A stretch of 64,000 nucleotides of DNA from Bacillus massilinigeriensis (GTDB lineage Bacteria > Bacillota > Bacilli > Bacillales > Cytobacillaceae). The translations under genes and the position numbers were made by a program. The stretch covers positions 2,861,601 to 2,925,600 of the forward strand of contig NZ_LT630337.1 in assembly GCF_900117315.1 (NCBI RefSeq), in the 5' to 3' direction. Positions 35,867-44,226 of this stretch are shown piece after piece (position 1 is the stretch's first letter; the number at the start of each line of letters is the position of its first letter). Under the pieces are notes generated by a model that made no database searches, was not told the origin of the DNA, and saw only the letters and a program-made list of their open reading frames with translations.

Positions 35867-36112
35867 ATGGATCGTATGTACAGAGTAATTGGATTCTGGA
35901 CGGGAATTTTCGCAGTTATGTTCTTTTTAGGCGGAATGTATACAACGTCCTTAATTTTCTTTGGTCAAACAGGATTTTTCTTGCTTTTAAGCTATTTAAA
36001 GCTTTCCGAACGTACGTATATTTATGTTTTTGGTGCTTATTTAACAGTTTTCTTTATTGGCTTTACATATTGGTCAACCTTTATGATGATTCCTGGTGTA
36101 ACGGCCGAATAA
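35867..36112 (+). CDS. yqgY: DUF2626 membrane protein YqgY
   Basis: This 81-residue membrane protein of the DUF2626 family has unknown function. Three hydrophobic segments are visible (about residues 7-25, 27-45 and 52-75), and the start MDRMYRVIGFWTGIFAVMFF is typical. AAAAGGAGG lies upstream of the ATG, and a strong terminator follows. The position next to yqgX matches B. subtilis. Confidence 0.88.
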   Translation: MDRMYRVIGFWTGIFAVMFFLGGMYTTSLIFFGQTGFFLLLSYLKLSERTYIYVFGAYLTVFFIGFTYWSTFMMIPGVTAE

Positions 36113-36125
36113 CCTTTTGCCAACC

Positions 36126-36157
36126 AAAAAAGCGATGGAAAACCATCGCTTTTTTTA
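36126..36157 (+). terminator. Bidirectional terminator after yqgY
   Basis: AAAAAAGCGATGG and its complement enclose AAAA, with T runs on both strands. It ends yqgY on the plus strand and the methyltransferase gene on the minus strand. Confidence 0.92.
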
Positions 36158-36168
36158 TATGTACAACT

Positions 36169-37242
36169 CTAAAAACGTCCATCTAAGCCCTTAGATTGAA
36201 TAATCACATGAAAATATGAACTCATCCCATTAGGCATTATTAAACTTCTAATTGCTCTATTTCTTCTACTAACTTCTGAAAAAGGGTTTGGATCAGAATG
36301 TTCTAGTAACTGTTCCAATAAACCAATGGAAAGAAAAAATTCATCCTGCCTCACTTTCTTATGTAGCCTTAACCCATGTTCCTCTCCTATTTGGATGAAG
36401 GAATCAAAATGTACATGACTGGTGATATCGATTTCCCCTGGATTTTTAAGAACATCGTTGACTTGACCATGCTGATAGTACCCTCTTAAGCTCCCATCTT
36501 GATGACTTGGTTCCATCCATTCTTCATTCGTGTATCCATAATCTACTGTAAGAATCAATCCTCTTTCAATCACATCTGCTATTTTCTTAACAAATTCCAC
36601 CATAGAGAGTGGAATTTCGATTCGTTGATTAAGCTGGAGAACTAATCCACTATCCTCCAAAAACGATTGAATGGAATCATCTTCTAATGGAACGAATCCC
36701 TCAACAAAACGATCTCCATTAAAAGAAACCATGACCTCCATTATTTGATTATTCCTTTTCTCAATGACATGGACAGGAAGAGCATCAAATAATTCATTAG
36801 AGAAGATTAGACCATGAAATGGCTTTAGTTCTTCTAAAGAGGAAATTTGTCTAATATTTTCATCAAACTGGATGGTTTCAAGCTGCAATTTCCTGTGATA
36901 AGGACTTTCCTCAAGGATATAATATTGGAGTTTTTCTGTACTTAATTCCTTCCATCCCTCAATAAAAGCATTAGCAAATCTTCCATTGCCACCTCCAATC
37001 TCGCAAACCGTTGCCGGAATTCCCTTTTCATCAACAAGCTTAGAAAACCAACGTGCTACAATTTTCCCATATATATCTGAAACATTGCTTGTAGTGATAA
37101 AATCTCCAAATCTTCCGACCTTCTCCCTTTCTTTCATATAGTAGCCCAATGTAGGATGATATAAGGCTTCTTGAATAAACGCTGCATAAGAAATCATCTT
37201 TGATGGACTTTCCAGGATTTTATTTTTTAGGTAATTTTTCAT
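36169..37242 (-). CDS. MidA/NDUFAF7-type SAM-dependent methyltransferase (DUF185)
   Basis: The 357-residue protein belongs to the class I methyltransferase family that includes mitochondrial NDUFAF7, which methylates an arginine of respiratory complex I. Features are IQEALYHPTLGYYMKEREKVGRFGDF split around residue 35, the SAM-binding CEIGGGNGRFANAFIEGW near residue 80, and SNELFDALPVHVIEKR near residue 150. LTVDYGYTNEEW lies near residue 240. Its bacterial substrate is unknown. Bacillus lacks a standard complex I, so another target is likely. This gene is not at this place in B. subtilis. Confidence 0.88.
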   Translation of the reverse strand: MKNYLKNKILESPSKMISYAAFIQEALYHPTLGYYMKEREKVGRFGDFITTSNVSDIYGKIVARWFSKLVDEKGIPATVCEIGGGNGRFANAFIEGWKELSTEKLQYYILEESPYHRKLQLETIQFDENIRQISSLEELKPFHGLIFSNELFDALPVHVIEKRNNQIMEVMVSFNGDRFVEGFVPLEDDSIQSFLEDSGLVLQLNQRIEIPLSMVEFVKKIADVIERGLILTVDYGYTNEEWMEPSHQDGSLRGYYQHGQVNDVLKNPGEIDITSHVHFDSFIQIGEEHGLRLHKKVRQDEFFLSIGLLEQLLEHSDPNPFSEVSRRNRAIRSLIMPNGMSSYFHVIIQSKGLDGRF

Positions 37243-37353
37243 TTTTTTCCCTTCTTTTTACTTTACACTATTGACATAGTGTTTTCTGTGTTATATCTTT
37301 AAAGTAGTAGCTTAACTAGATTCCCTCCCATTATTATGAATAGAACTTCCCCC

Positions 37354-37386
37354 AGAAAAGCCCTTCTTTATAAGAAGGGCTTTTCT
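37354..37386 (-). terminator. Terminator after yqgX
   Basis: A perfect 15-base stem (AGAAAAGCCCTTCTT and complement) with a three-base loop begins just past the yqgX stop. The T content on both arms ends is modest but the stem is strong. Confidence 0.8.
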
Positions 37387-37388
37387 AT

Positions 37389-38024
37389 TTAAAATCCATT
37401 AAGAAAAGGATTCCTATCCATTTCATTTCTAATAGTTGTTTCTGGTCCATGACCTGGAAGAACGATTGTCTCCTCTGATAAAGTCAATAATTTCTCATGG
37501 ATACTGTTCATTAGCTGAGAATGGTCACCCCCCGGTAAGTCTGTTCGGCCTATACTTCCTTGAAATAGCGCATCTCCAGATATTACCAAATCAACTTCAG
37601 GAAAATGGAAGGAAACACTTCCTGGTGAGTGTCCTGGTGTTTCATAAATATGGAAGGTAAAGTCCCCAACGGTCACCTGCTTTTCACCCTTTAAAAGATC
37701 ATTTGCAGGCTTCACACATGTTAAATGATTTGGCATAAAAAATTGTGATCCATTTAATACTGGATTTCCCAACCAGTCCGATTCATTTTCATGAAGATAG
37801 ACAGGGATTTGATACATCTCACGGATTTCATCAACTGCCCCAATATGATCAAAATGGGCATGTGTTAAAAGAATTGCTGCAGGTACTAAACCATTATGGT
37901 TAAGTACCTCAATTACTTTACTCCCTTCTTCACCCGGGTCAAAGATAAGGCATGTATTGTTGTCATTTTTTATAATATAACAGTTCGTTTGTAATGGTCC
38001 TAGGGGCATTTTTATGTACTCCAT
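37389..38024 (-). CDS. yqgX: Metallo-beta-lactamase fold hydrolase YqgX
   Basis: YqgX is a glyoxalase II-like hydrolase; B. subtilis YqgX has been assigned a role in bacillithiol-dependent methylglyoxal detoxification. The zinc motif LTHAHFDHIGAVDE is near residue 55, ETPGHSPGSVSFHF near residue 130 gives a second ligand, and SGDALFQGSIGRTDLPGGD near 150 the bridging Asp. VLPGHGPETTI near 195 gives the last His. At 211 residues it is complete. Confidence 0.92.
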   Translation of the reverse strand: MEYIKMPLGPLQTNCYIIKNDNNTCLIFDPGEEGSKVIEVLNHNGLVPAAILLTHAHFDHIGAVDEIREMYQIPVYLHENESDWLGNPVLNGSQFFMPNHLTCVKPANDLLKGEKQVTVGDFTFHIYETPGHSPGSVSFHFPEVDLVISGDALFQGSIGRTDLPGGDHSQLMNSIHEKLLTLSEETIVLPGHGPETTIRNEMDRNPFLNGF

Positions 38025-38330
38025 CTGGCACCTCCATAAGAAATTGTTAGTACTATTTTACACTATAGTGCACCAGAAATTAATATCCTTAAGCAGTAGA
38101 GAAAACAACCATCTCCATGAATAATTATAGAAATTATTCCACATTGGAGAAGAAATTTCCTAAATTGCGTGTCACTTGACATAGAAGTGTCACTTTTTGA
38201 ACTCGACAAACAAATAAAAAAATAATAAAATAGATTCGAATGTACATATTAGTAATTAACATTGGTGGTGCCGAAATTATTTTCATATAGGCCATACGCT
38301 ATTAATCAAAACAAAAAGGGGGCATTCATA
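38025..38330. other. Gap between yqgX and yqgW
   Basis: This divergent gap of about 305 bases should hold promoters for both neighbours. A direct repeat GTGTCACTT occurs twice at about 38168-38194. No complete open reading frame with a ribosome site other than yqgW is seen. Confidence 0.5.
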
Positions 38331-38504
38331 ATGGGACTTGTTATTATTTTCTTTTTAGTAGCTCTACTCGGATTATTTGGTACTTTTAGCGCGTTGAAAA
38401 ACAAGAATGTACTAGGAATTATTTTTGGAGCTGGAACAGCAGCTGTATTTGGCTGGTTTGCTATTATGACTTTAGTGAACTCCGGATTCCCGGCAGTACA
38501 CTAA
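38331..38504 (+). CDS. yqgW: YqgW (DUF2759) small membrane protein
   Basis: This 57-residue membrane protein matches the DUF2759 family, function unknown. It has two hydrophobic segments (residues 2-18 and 30-48) and the start MGLVIIFFLVALLGLFGTFS. AAAAGGGGGC stands nine bases before the ATG, whereas a longer in-frame reading from 38262 has no ribosome site. A terminator follows. The place between yqgX and yqgU is as in B. subtilis. Confidence 0.85.
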   Translation: MGLVIIFFLVALLGLFGTFSALKNKNVLGIIFGAGTAAVFGWFAIMTLVNSGFPAVH

Positions 38505-38523
38505 TAAAAAAATTAATTAGCTT

Positions 38524-38554
38524 AAAAGGACTGCCACATTGGGCAGTCTTTTTT
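38524..38554 (+). terminator. Terminator after yqgW
   Basis: GACTGCC pairs with GGCAGTC across a six-base loop, flanked by A and T runs ending in TTTTTT. Confidence 0.9.
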
Positions 38555-38606
38555 ATGCCAATTTCCTTCCACTTTTCCCTTAATTATCTCTTTCATCTAA
38601 AAATCT

Positions 38607-39746
38607 TTAGAAACTACCTTCCACTAATTGAATCACTTCTTTCGTTTCTAAGTTGATAAGCTTCTCCAAATAGTTCCCATATAAACAAAACTTGCCACTT
38701 GGTGAGCAGCTTAAAGGCTCATTCTGCATGTCTTCTATTAAAAGTTCTTGGTTATCATCCATTAATGAATAAGAAACAAGCTGAAAGCCTTCTCTATACG
38801 AGTCAATATCTCCACTTTTTACAGGCTGAAAGGTAACAAATCTTCGATGTTTTTCAATCAAATCAGAGTAGGGGACAAGCCAGTCCGAATACCTTGATAT
38901 TTGTGGAATCCTGATGGTTTTTAAGTTCTTATTATCATTCGTATAAAACGAATATAATGCATATTTTTTATCATCATTATCTACTGTAATTGTGGCATAA
39001 ATTTTGTGAAAGGCATGAACCTGGAATACATTAGGTGATAGCTTCGAAACTTCACCATTCTCTATATTTGTTTTCATAAGAGGAGCCAGTAATGATGGAG
39101 TATCATTATTCCATGCAAGATAAATAAGCTCCTTCTCATTTACCCAATAGGCAAAGGGCTCAGCTATATTTATTTGTTTCATAGATTTTTCTGCAATATG
39201 TAATAAAAAAGTCTGATAGCTCCAATCTTCATTAAAGGCTGATAATAGGATTGCATTATCATCATAAGAGTTCCATTCTATTCCTAATTCAGTTGATTCT
39301 ACTTCTCGAGATAAACCGATTTTCCCCTCCTGATCGATTATTGTTACAACCCCTAAATAGGTGGAGGGGGAGGAATGGATAAGGATCCAATTTTTAGAAG
39401 GGCTAATTTTAACCGTTACAATAGGATGATCTGATTGGAATAATCGCTGGCTTTGGCCTTTAATCAGGTCATATTTATACACATTGCTTCCCTGAGCTGC
39501 CTCGGTTGAATATACAATCGTATGATCATCTAACCAACCATATACGGAGAAAAAATCACCTTCCTCTATAAGAATAGGGGCGATTATTTTCTCAATCGGT
39601 TCCTCTACCTTTTCCGGCTGTTCTTTTACCACTTTTTGAGGTTCTTTATTCTGCTTACAACCGCTTATTAATAATAGTGTAGAAATGACGATTAAAGAAA
39701 AAAAGACAAGCGAACGAGGTATATTGTTCATTGTTTTCACTTTCAA
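38607..39746 (-). CDS. yqgU: YqgU-like lipoprotein
   Basis: The protein has a type II signal peptide, LIVISTLLLISGCKQ, with the lipid-bearing Cys near residue 30, so it is anchored outside the membrane. The mature part is beta-rich with WD/propeller-like repeats (SVYGWLDDHTIVYST, VYKYDLIKGQSQRLF, GIEWNSYDDNAILLSAF), consistent with a six-to-seven-bladed fold. Function unknown. I favour TTG at 39746 (AGGTG seven bases upstream), but an ATG at 39731 and a GTG at 39752 are possible. Confidence 0.83.
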   Translation of the reverse strand: MKVKTMNNIPRSLVFFSLIVISTLLLISGCKQNKEPQKVVKEQPEKVEEPIEKIIAPILIEEGDFFSVYGWLDDHTIVYSTEAAQGSNVYKYDLIKGQSQRLFQSDHPIVTVKISPSKNWILIHSSPSTYLGVVTIIDQEGKIGLSREVESTELGIEWNSYDDNAILLSAFNEDWSYQTFLLHIAEKSMKQINIAEPFAYWVNEKELIYLAWNNDTPSLLAPLMKTNIENGEVSKLSPNVFQVHAFHKIYATITVDNDDKKYALYSFYTNDNKNLKTIRIPQISRYSDWLVPYSDLIEKHRRFVTFQPVKSGDIDSYREGFQLVSYSLMDDNQELLIEDMQNEPLSCSPSGKFCLYGNYLEKLINLETKEVIQLVEGSF

Positions 39747-39859
39747 TTCCACACCTACTTAGTTATATACTTAATTGAATTACGTTCCAATCATACAAAT
39801 GTTTCATGCATAAGAAAAAAACTTATATAAATTTTTATATTATCGCCTATAGCATACCA

Positions 39860-41047
39860 TCACATATAGAGAGATGCTAAGAAAAGACCCTCTACTTTTT
39901 TATATATTTCGTTAAACTGAGACAACGGTAAAGGATTGATACCTTTTCCTAATTCAATGGTAAAACCTGACCTCTTAAAAGTTTGAATAAACCAATCCTT
40001 AAATCCTGCATGGCTATCTACATTTTGCACAGACTTATATCCACTCATCCTTTCAAATTCTGCAGCAAGTGACAAAGATTCAGGGGGCTCATTCCCTTCA
40101 TATCCCCAATAAAACTCCTCTCCTTGTGTATGGAAAGCAATTACTCTAGAGAAGTGATTTTCATTTGCTAATTTTGCCATTGCTATCGCTTCAGGTTCCG
40201 ATAAGGCCATTTCTCCAGGATAATCTCTAAAGGCAGGAGATTTTGGGATCTTTCTTTCTTTTTCAATTTCCCAGTTTGCAGGGAATTGGTTATTTAAATC
40301 GACTCCTCTAATATTTGCCTTCCAACCGGAAAAATCTTGACTTCCCCCGTTCATTTGAATTAAATCCTCCCGATTTTCTTCGGGAGAACCGTTGATGACT
40401 AAGTTAACACCATCTGGATTTACCATCGGAACAATGGATATTTGTACTAAATCATAAAATGGAGCCATATGGATTCGTTTCATTGCTTGGAGATTGGTGA
40501 TCGATAGGAGGAATGAATTTAATAATGACATAATAACAGATGTAGTAATCCATTCATTAGCATGAAAGGAAGCATTCATATGAACTTTCTTTTCGCCCCT
40601 CCCAATCCTAATTTCTTTTATGGAATTTCCTAAAACACTCTTTCCTATTTCCTTAACTTTAATAAAAGGATATAGTTCTAAAATCTTTTCTATATCCTGA
40701 CTCAAAGCATCATAATTATATTTTCTCTTTCCATTGATAACTGGTTGACATACCCTCTTAGGCAAAAAAATGGTTGACCCAATCGAGATATTATTAAAAT
40801 CACATCCTTGATTTACAAGGATTATTGCATCATTCGATAAATTCCTTTTAGCAGCAAGCTTGTTAAGTTCATCATTCTCTCTTATTGTATATTTCTCAAT
40901 CTCAAAACCAGGTATGTGAATAATTTCTCCACGTTTAACATTTTGTACATCAATATGACGGTTAGAGTCTATCAATAGGTTTAACGGAATCCAATAAAGC
41001 TGACTATAATAGTTGAACGAATCTCCCTCTCTGAAATGAACCTTCAT
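39860..41047 (-). CDS. yqgT: LysM-M14 gamma-D-glutamyl-diamino acid endopeptidase YqgT
   Basis: YqgT is a zinc carboxypeptidase-type endopeptidase (M14) that should cut gamma-D-Glu-diaminopimelate bonds in cell-wall peptides. A LysM domain (YTIRENDELNKLAAKRNLSND, about residues 53-95) precedes the catalytic domain. Zinc ligands are seen in NASFHANEWITT, and the third in VIAFHTQGEEFYWG; the catalytic Glu is in GFTIELGKG. No signal peptide is visible, as in related spore or recycling enzymes. A spore-related role is inferred. Confidence 0.88.
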   Translation of the reverse strand: MKVHFREGDSFNYYSQLYWIPLNLLIDSNRHIDVQNVKRGEIIHIPGFEIEKYTIRENDELNKLAAKRNLSNDAIILVNQGCDFNNISIGSTIFLPKRVCQPVINGKRKYNYDALSQDIEKILELYPFIKVKEIGKSVLGNSIKEIRIGRGEKKVHMNASFHANEWITTSVIMSLLNSFLLSITNLQAMKRIHMAPFYDLVQISIVPMVNPDGVNLVINGSPEENREDLIQMNGGSQDFSGWKANIRGVDLNNQFPANWEIEKERKIPKSPAFRDYPGEMALSEPEAIAMAKLANENHFSRVIAFHTQGEEFYWGYEGNEPPESLSLAAEFERMSGYKSVQNVDSHAGFKDWFIQTFKRSGFTIELGKGINPLPLSQFNEIYKKVEGLFLASLYM

Positions 41048-41126
41048 TTTATTCCCCCTAATTTCCTTATCATATAATACATATTAAAAATGTGGGAATA
41101 TTTGCTTGGCCCCCAATTGAAGTTAA

Positions 41127-41197
41127 ATAAAAAAGATCCAAAATACCCTTCATGAAAAAATCGCTAGTAGAGCAATTTCATTCAGGATACTTTTGGA
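41127..41197 (-). terminator. Terminator after glcK
   Basis: On the minus strand TCCAAAA pairs with TTTTGGA, enclosing a longer imperfect stem (TGAATGAAA with TTTCATGA), then TCTTTTTT. It starts about 30 bases past the glcK stop. Confidence 0.65.
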
Positions 41198-41225
41198 CCT
41201 CTTCATACAAATCATTTACAATTTG

Positions 41226-42206
41226 CTACTGTTGTTGTATGTGATCTTTTATTAACCACGCTGCACCAATTACTCCTGCATCATTTCCGAGTGTGGCTAA
41301 AGTAATGGTGGTATAATCCTTAATCGGTGGAAAAACGTACTTTTTAAAATAATGCTGTACCGGTTTTAAGAGCACATCACCTGCTCTTGAAACCCCTCCA
41401 CCAAGCACAATCTTTTCAGGGTTTACGGTAGATGCAATATTAGCGAGCGCTAATCCTAAATAATGAGAAATTTGATCTACTACCGATAACGCCTTCTCAT
41501 CACCATTGTTTGCACAATCAAATACATCCTTTGCCGTAATTACACCATTGGATTGGAATATATCATATAATGAACCCGAAATGATTCTTTTTGACTTTAG
41601 CTCTTCTGTAGCAATTCTAACAATTCCAGTTGCAGATGCGACTGTTTCTAAGCAACCAGTCTTGCCGCAACCACAAAGGGCCCCTCCTTCTGGCACAGAA
41701 ACTAGATGACCAATTTCACCCCCAGCACCTCTAGAGCCCTGAAGAATCTTACCATTTGCAACGATTCCTCCTCCAACTCCAGTACCTAATGTTACGAAAA
41801 GAACATTTTGAGAGCCGCTTCCAGCCCCCTTCCACATTTCTCCTGCTGCAGCACAATTTGCATCATTTTCAATAGCAACCGGTAAGCCTGTCACCTCTTG
41901 CAGAAGGTCTTTGAGAGGATAATTCTCATGCCACGATAGATTTACAGTTTTATAAATAATTCCCTTCTCATAATCAACAGGCCCTGGAGCTCCCATACCT
42001 ATACCTAGAACGTTCTCCTTTGTATCGTTTAGTTCAGCTAGTTTTTCCTCGATAGCTTTGTCAATATTTGTTGTAATGTTTTTACCTTCATCAGTATTGT
42101 CCGTTGGGATTTCCCATTTATGTATAATATCCCCGTTTTGATTAAGAAAAGCTAATTTTGTTGTTGTTCCTCCTAGGTCTACGCCTATCAGCCATTTTTC
42201 ACTCAT
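41226..42206 (-). CDS. glcK: ROK family glucokinase
   Basis: GlcK phosphorylates glucose released inside the cell to glucose-6-phosphate using ATP. The N-terminal phosphate loop is LIGVDLGGTTTKLAF. The ROK zinc motif CGCGKTGCLETVAS is near residue 175, GTGVGGGIVANG near 140, and the catalytic Asp sits in ENDANCAAAGEMW near 105. I chose ATG 42206, with AAAGGTG upstream; the GTG at 42215 lies in that site. yqgQ precedes it by about 30 bases, as in B. subtilis. Confidence 0.95.
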   Translation of the reverse strand: MSEKWLIGVDLGGTTTKLAFLNQNGDIIHKWEIPTDNTDEGKNITTNIDKAIEEKLAELNDTKENVLGIGMGAPGPVDYEKGIIYKTVNLSWHENYPLKDLLQEVTGLPVAIENDANCAAAGEMWKGAGSGSQNVLFVTLGTGVGGGIVANGKILQGSRGAGGEIGHLVSVPEGGALCGCGKTGCLETVASATGIVRIATEELKSKRIISGSLYDIFQSNGVITAKDVFDCANNGDEKALSVVDQISHYLGLALANIASTVNPEKIVLGGGVSRAGDVLLKPVQHYFKKYVFPPIKDYTTITLATLGNDAGVIGAAWLIKDHIQQQ

Positions 42207-42240
42207 CGGTATCACCTTTTCTCTGATGTTTAAGAGTCAT

Positions 42241-42453
42241 TTAGATCTTTTTCTTTTCTTTTTCTAATAAAAATTGTCTTTCATGTCTAATTAATAAAAT
42301 GGCAGTCTGATATTCAATGGGTTCAATGAATTTCGCTTGATAGAGCTCCTTTATTTCAGCCTCCATCAAGTCTAAATCCCCTATACGATCGCCAACATAA
42401 ATAATTGTACCAAATCTTTTTAATAACTGTTGAATATCATAAATGCTTTTCAT
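42241..42453 (-). CDS. yqgQ: DUF910 family protein YqgQ
   Basis: YqgQ is a 70-residue helical protein of the DUF910 family; it has been proposed to bind single-stranded nucleic acid, but the function is unknown. The core DIQQLLKRFGTIIYVGDRIGDLDLME is well conserved, followed by ELYQAKFIE and a basic tail. GAGG stands upstream of the ATG. It is translated just before glcK, probably on one transcript. Confidence 0.9.
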   Translation of the reverse strand: MKSIYDIQQLLKRFGTIIYVGDRIGDLDLMEAEIKELYQAKFIEPIEYQTAILLIRHERQFLLEKEKKKI

Positions 42454-42603
42454 CACGAACCTCGATTTATTTTATTGGCTAAGGTAAACTTTGATATCCA
42501 TTTTTTTCATACAACAGAAAGTTTCTCAATAGCCTTTTATTAAAAGACCTTTAACAACTAAAAGTATAATCTAAATTATTGCTCTCCTCAAGCTGTTACA
42601 TTG

Positions 42604-42630
42604 AAAAAACAGACTGCCGTAAACAGTCTG
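42604..42630 (-). terminator. Terminator after the SpoVAF-like gene
   Basis: On the minus strand CAGACTG pairs with CAGTCTG around a seven-base loop, followed by TTTTTT. It lies about 16 bases past the stop. Confidence 0.9.
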
Positions 42631-42646
42631 TGAAGATTTTTTCCTA

Positions 42647-44107
42647 TTAACGATCAGGGTCCTTTGGACGAAGAATATTTGGTCTTCTATTTTTCAACGG
42701 AATTGGTGACCTTAATACGACATCCCTTAGCGCCCTTAGGTTGAAGGGAATGAATGGCCAGAAGTATGGAACTCCAAAGGATTTCATACTCACTAACCAG
42801 ATTATTAAACCTAATGTACCCAAAACAAAACCATAAGTGTGGAACATGGCTGTTATTATCAGTAAAATGATTCTCATAATTCGATTGGCCAAGCTTAATT
42901 CATAGCTTGGTGTTGCAAAGGTTCCGATTGTAGCAATAGCTAAATATAGGATGACTTCATTAATAAATAATCCAACCTCAACGGCCACTTGCCCAATCAT
43001 TAGCGCTGCTACCAGTCCTAATGCCGTCGCTAAAGAAGATGGCGTATGGATCGCTGCCATTCTTAACATATCAATACCAACCTCAATCAATAAAAACTGT
43101 AAAATAAGCGGCAGTTGCCCATCCTTATTAGGACCGATATAATCAAAGGCTTCAGGAAGTAAATTTGTATCTATAGCAAATAAATACCATAATGGAAGCA
43201 AAAAGATGGATGCCCAAACGGCTAGGAAGCGTACAAATCTTAAATATGCTCCAACGATCGGTTTATTCCGATACTCTTCAGCATGTTGTAAATGATGCCA
43301 AAAGGTTGTAGGAGTAATCATGACACTAGGGGACCCATCAACGATGATACAAACATGACCCTCGTAAAGGTGAGTGGCTGCAGTATCAGGTCGCTCCGTG
43401 TACCTAACCATAGGGAAAGGGTTCCAATGCCTTCCAGAAATAAATTCCTCAATTGTTTTCTCTGCCATCGGCAATCCATCTGTGTCAATTTTTGAAATGG
43501 CGTCCTTCACCCGATTGACGATATCAGGATTGGCAATATCCGCAATATAACAAACGACAATATCTGTTTTGGAACGGCGACCTACCTGCATGTATTCCAT
43601 TCTTAAGGTTCGATCCCTTACCCTTCGACGAGTTAATGCTGTATTAAAGACAATCGTTTCAACATAACCATCCCGAGAGCCTCGAACAACTCTTTCAATA
43701 TCTGGCTCTTCAGAACTGCGAACAGGATAGGTTCGGGCATCGATAAGAATGACCTTGTCTATCCCATCAACCACTAAAGCGGTCGGTCCCGCCAAGACCA
43801 TATCCACCACTTTTTCTAAATCATCCACAGCTTCGATCTCGACGTATGGAATATACGTTTTCATCAACTTTGTGAATATATCTGAATCAACTTCCTCTTT
43901 TTTTACCCTTGCCAAAAATTTCATTAGCAAATGCAGTAAGTCATCTTTGACAAGTCCATCAATAAGAAACATCGACATCTTTGTTTCAACATATTCTACT
44001 TCTAAGTGGATGACATCAAAATTCTTTCCTATTCCTAGCTCGTCTTTTAAATAAGATACATTTTCATCAATATTTTTTGAAACAGCTTTTCTCGTATTTT
44101 CCTCCAT
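42647..44107 (-). CDS. GerA/SpoVAF-family spore germination membrane protein
   Basis: The 486-residue protein is closest to SpoVAF among GerA-family A subunits. A large N-terminal soluble domain (residues 1-285) has FLIDGLVKDDLLHLLMKF and SRDGYVETIVFNTALTRRRV. Then comes GSPSVMITPTTFWHHLQHAEEY, and four to five membrane segments with AAIHTPSSLATALGLVAALMIGQ-type sequence (about 290-440). It ends FIPFNLRALRDVVLRSPIPL. GerA-type A subunits form ion channels; SpoVAF with FigP amplifies germination ion release in B. subtilis. No partner (B, C or FigP-like) gene is adjacent. GAGGTGG precedes the ATG. Probable forespore expression is inference. Confidence 0.85.
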   Translation of the reverse strand: MEENTRKAVSKNIDENVSYLKDELGIGKNFDVIHLEVEYVETKMSMFLIDGLVKDDLLHLLMKFLARVKKEEVDSDIFTKLMKTYIPYVEIEAVDDLEKVVDMVLAGPTALVVDGIDKVILIDARTYPVRSSEEPDIERVVRGSRDGYVETIVFNTALTRRRVRDRTLRMEYMQVGRRSKTDIVVCYIADIANPDIVNRVKDAISKIDTDGLPMAEKTIEEFISGRHWNPFPMVRYTERPDTAATHLYEGHVCIIVDGSPSVMITPTTFWHHLQHAEEYRNKPIVGAYLRFVRFLAVWASIFLLPLWYLFAIDTNLLPEAFDYIGPNKDGQLPLILQFLLIEVGIDMLRMAAIHTPSSLATALGLVAALMIGQVAVEVGLFINEVILYLAIATIGTFATPSYELSLANRIMRIILLIITAMFHTYGFVLGTLGLIIWLVSMKSFGVPYFWPFIPFNLRALRDVVLRSPIPLKNRRPNILRPKDPDR

Positions 44108-44226
44108 AATCCACCTCGTGACTTACTTCCACAATTTTCTTCGCATAATAAACCATCATAGACAAGGATGGATAAAAAAATACGTTATTGCGAGATTGTG
44201 GGTAAATCCTTTCGGTTCCTCATGGA

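Noticed and set aside
43749-44054. 101-residue plus-strand frame opposite the SpoVAF-like gene
   Set aside because: Ser/Thr/Lys-rich shadow frame, no start signals.
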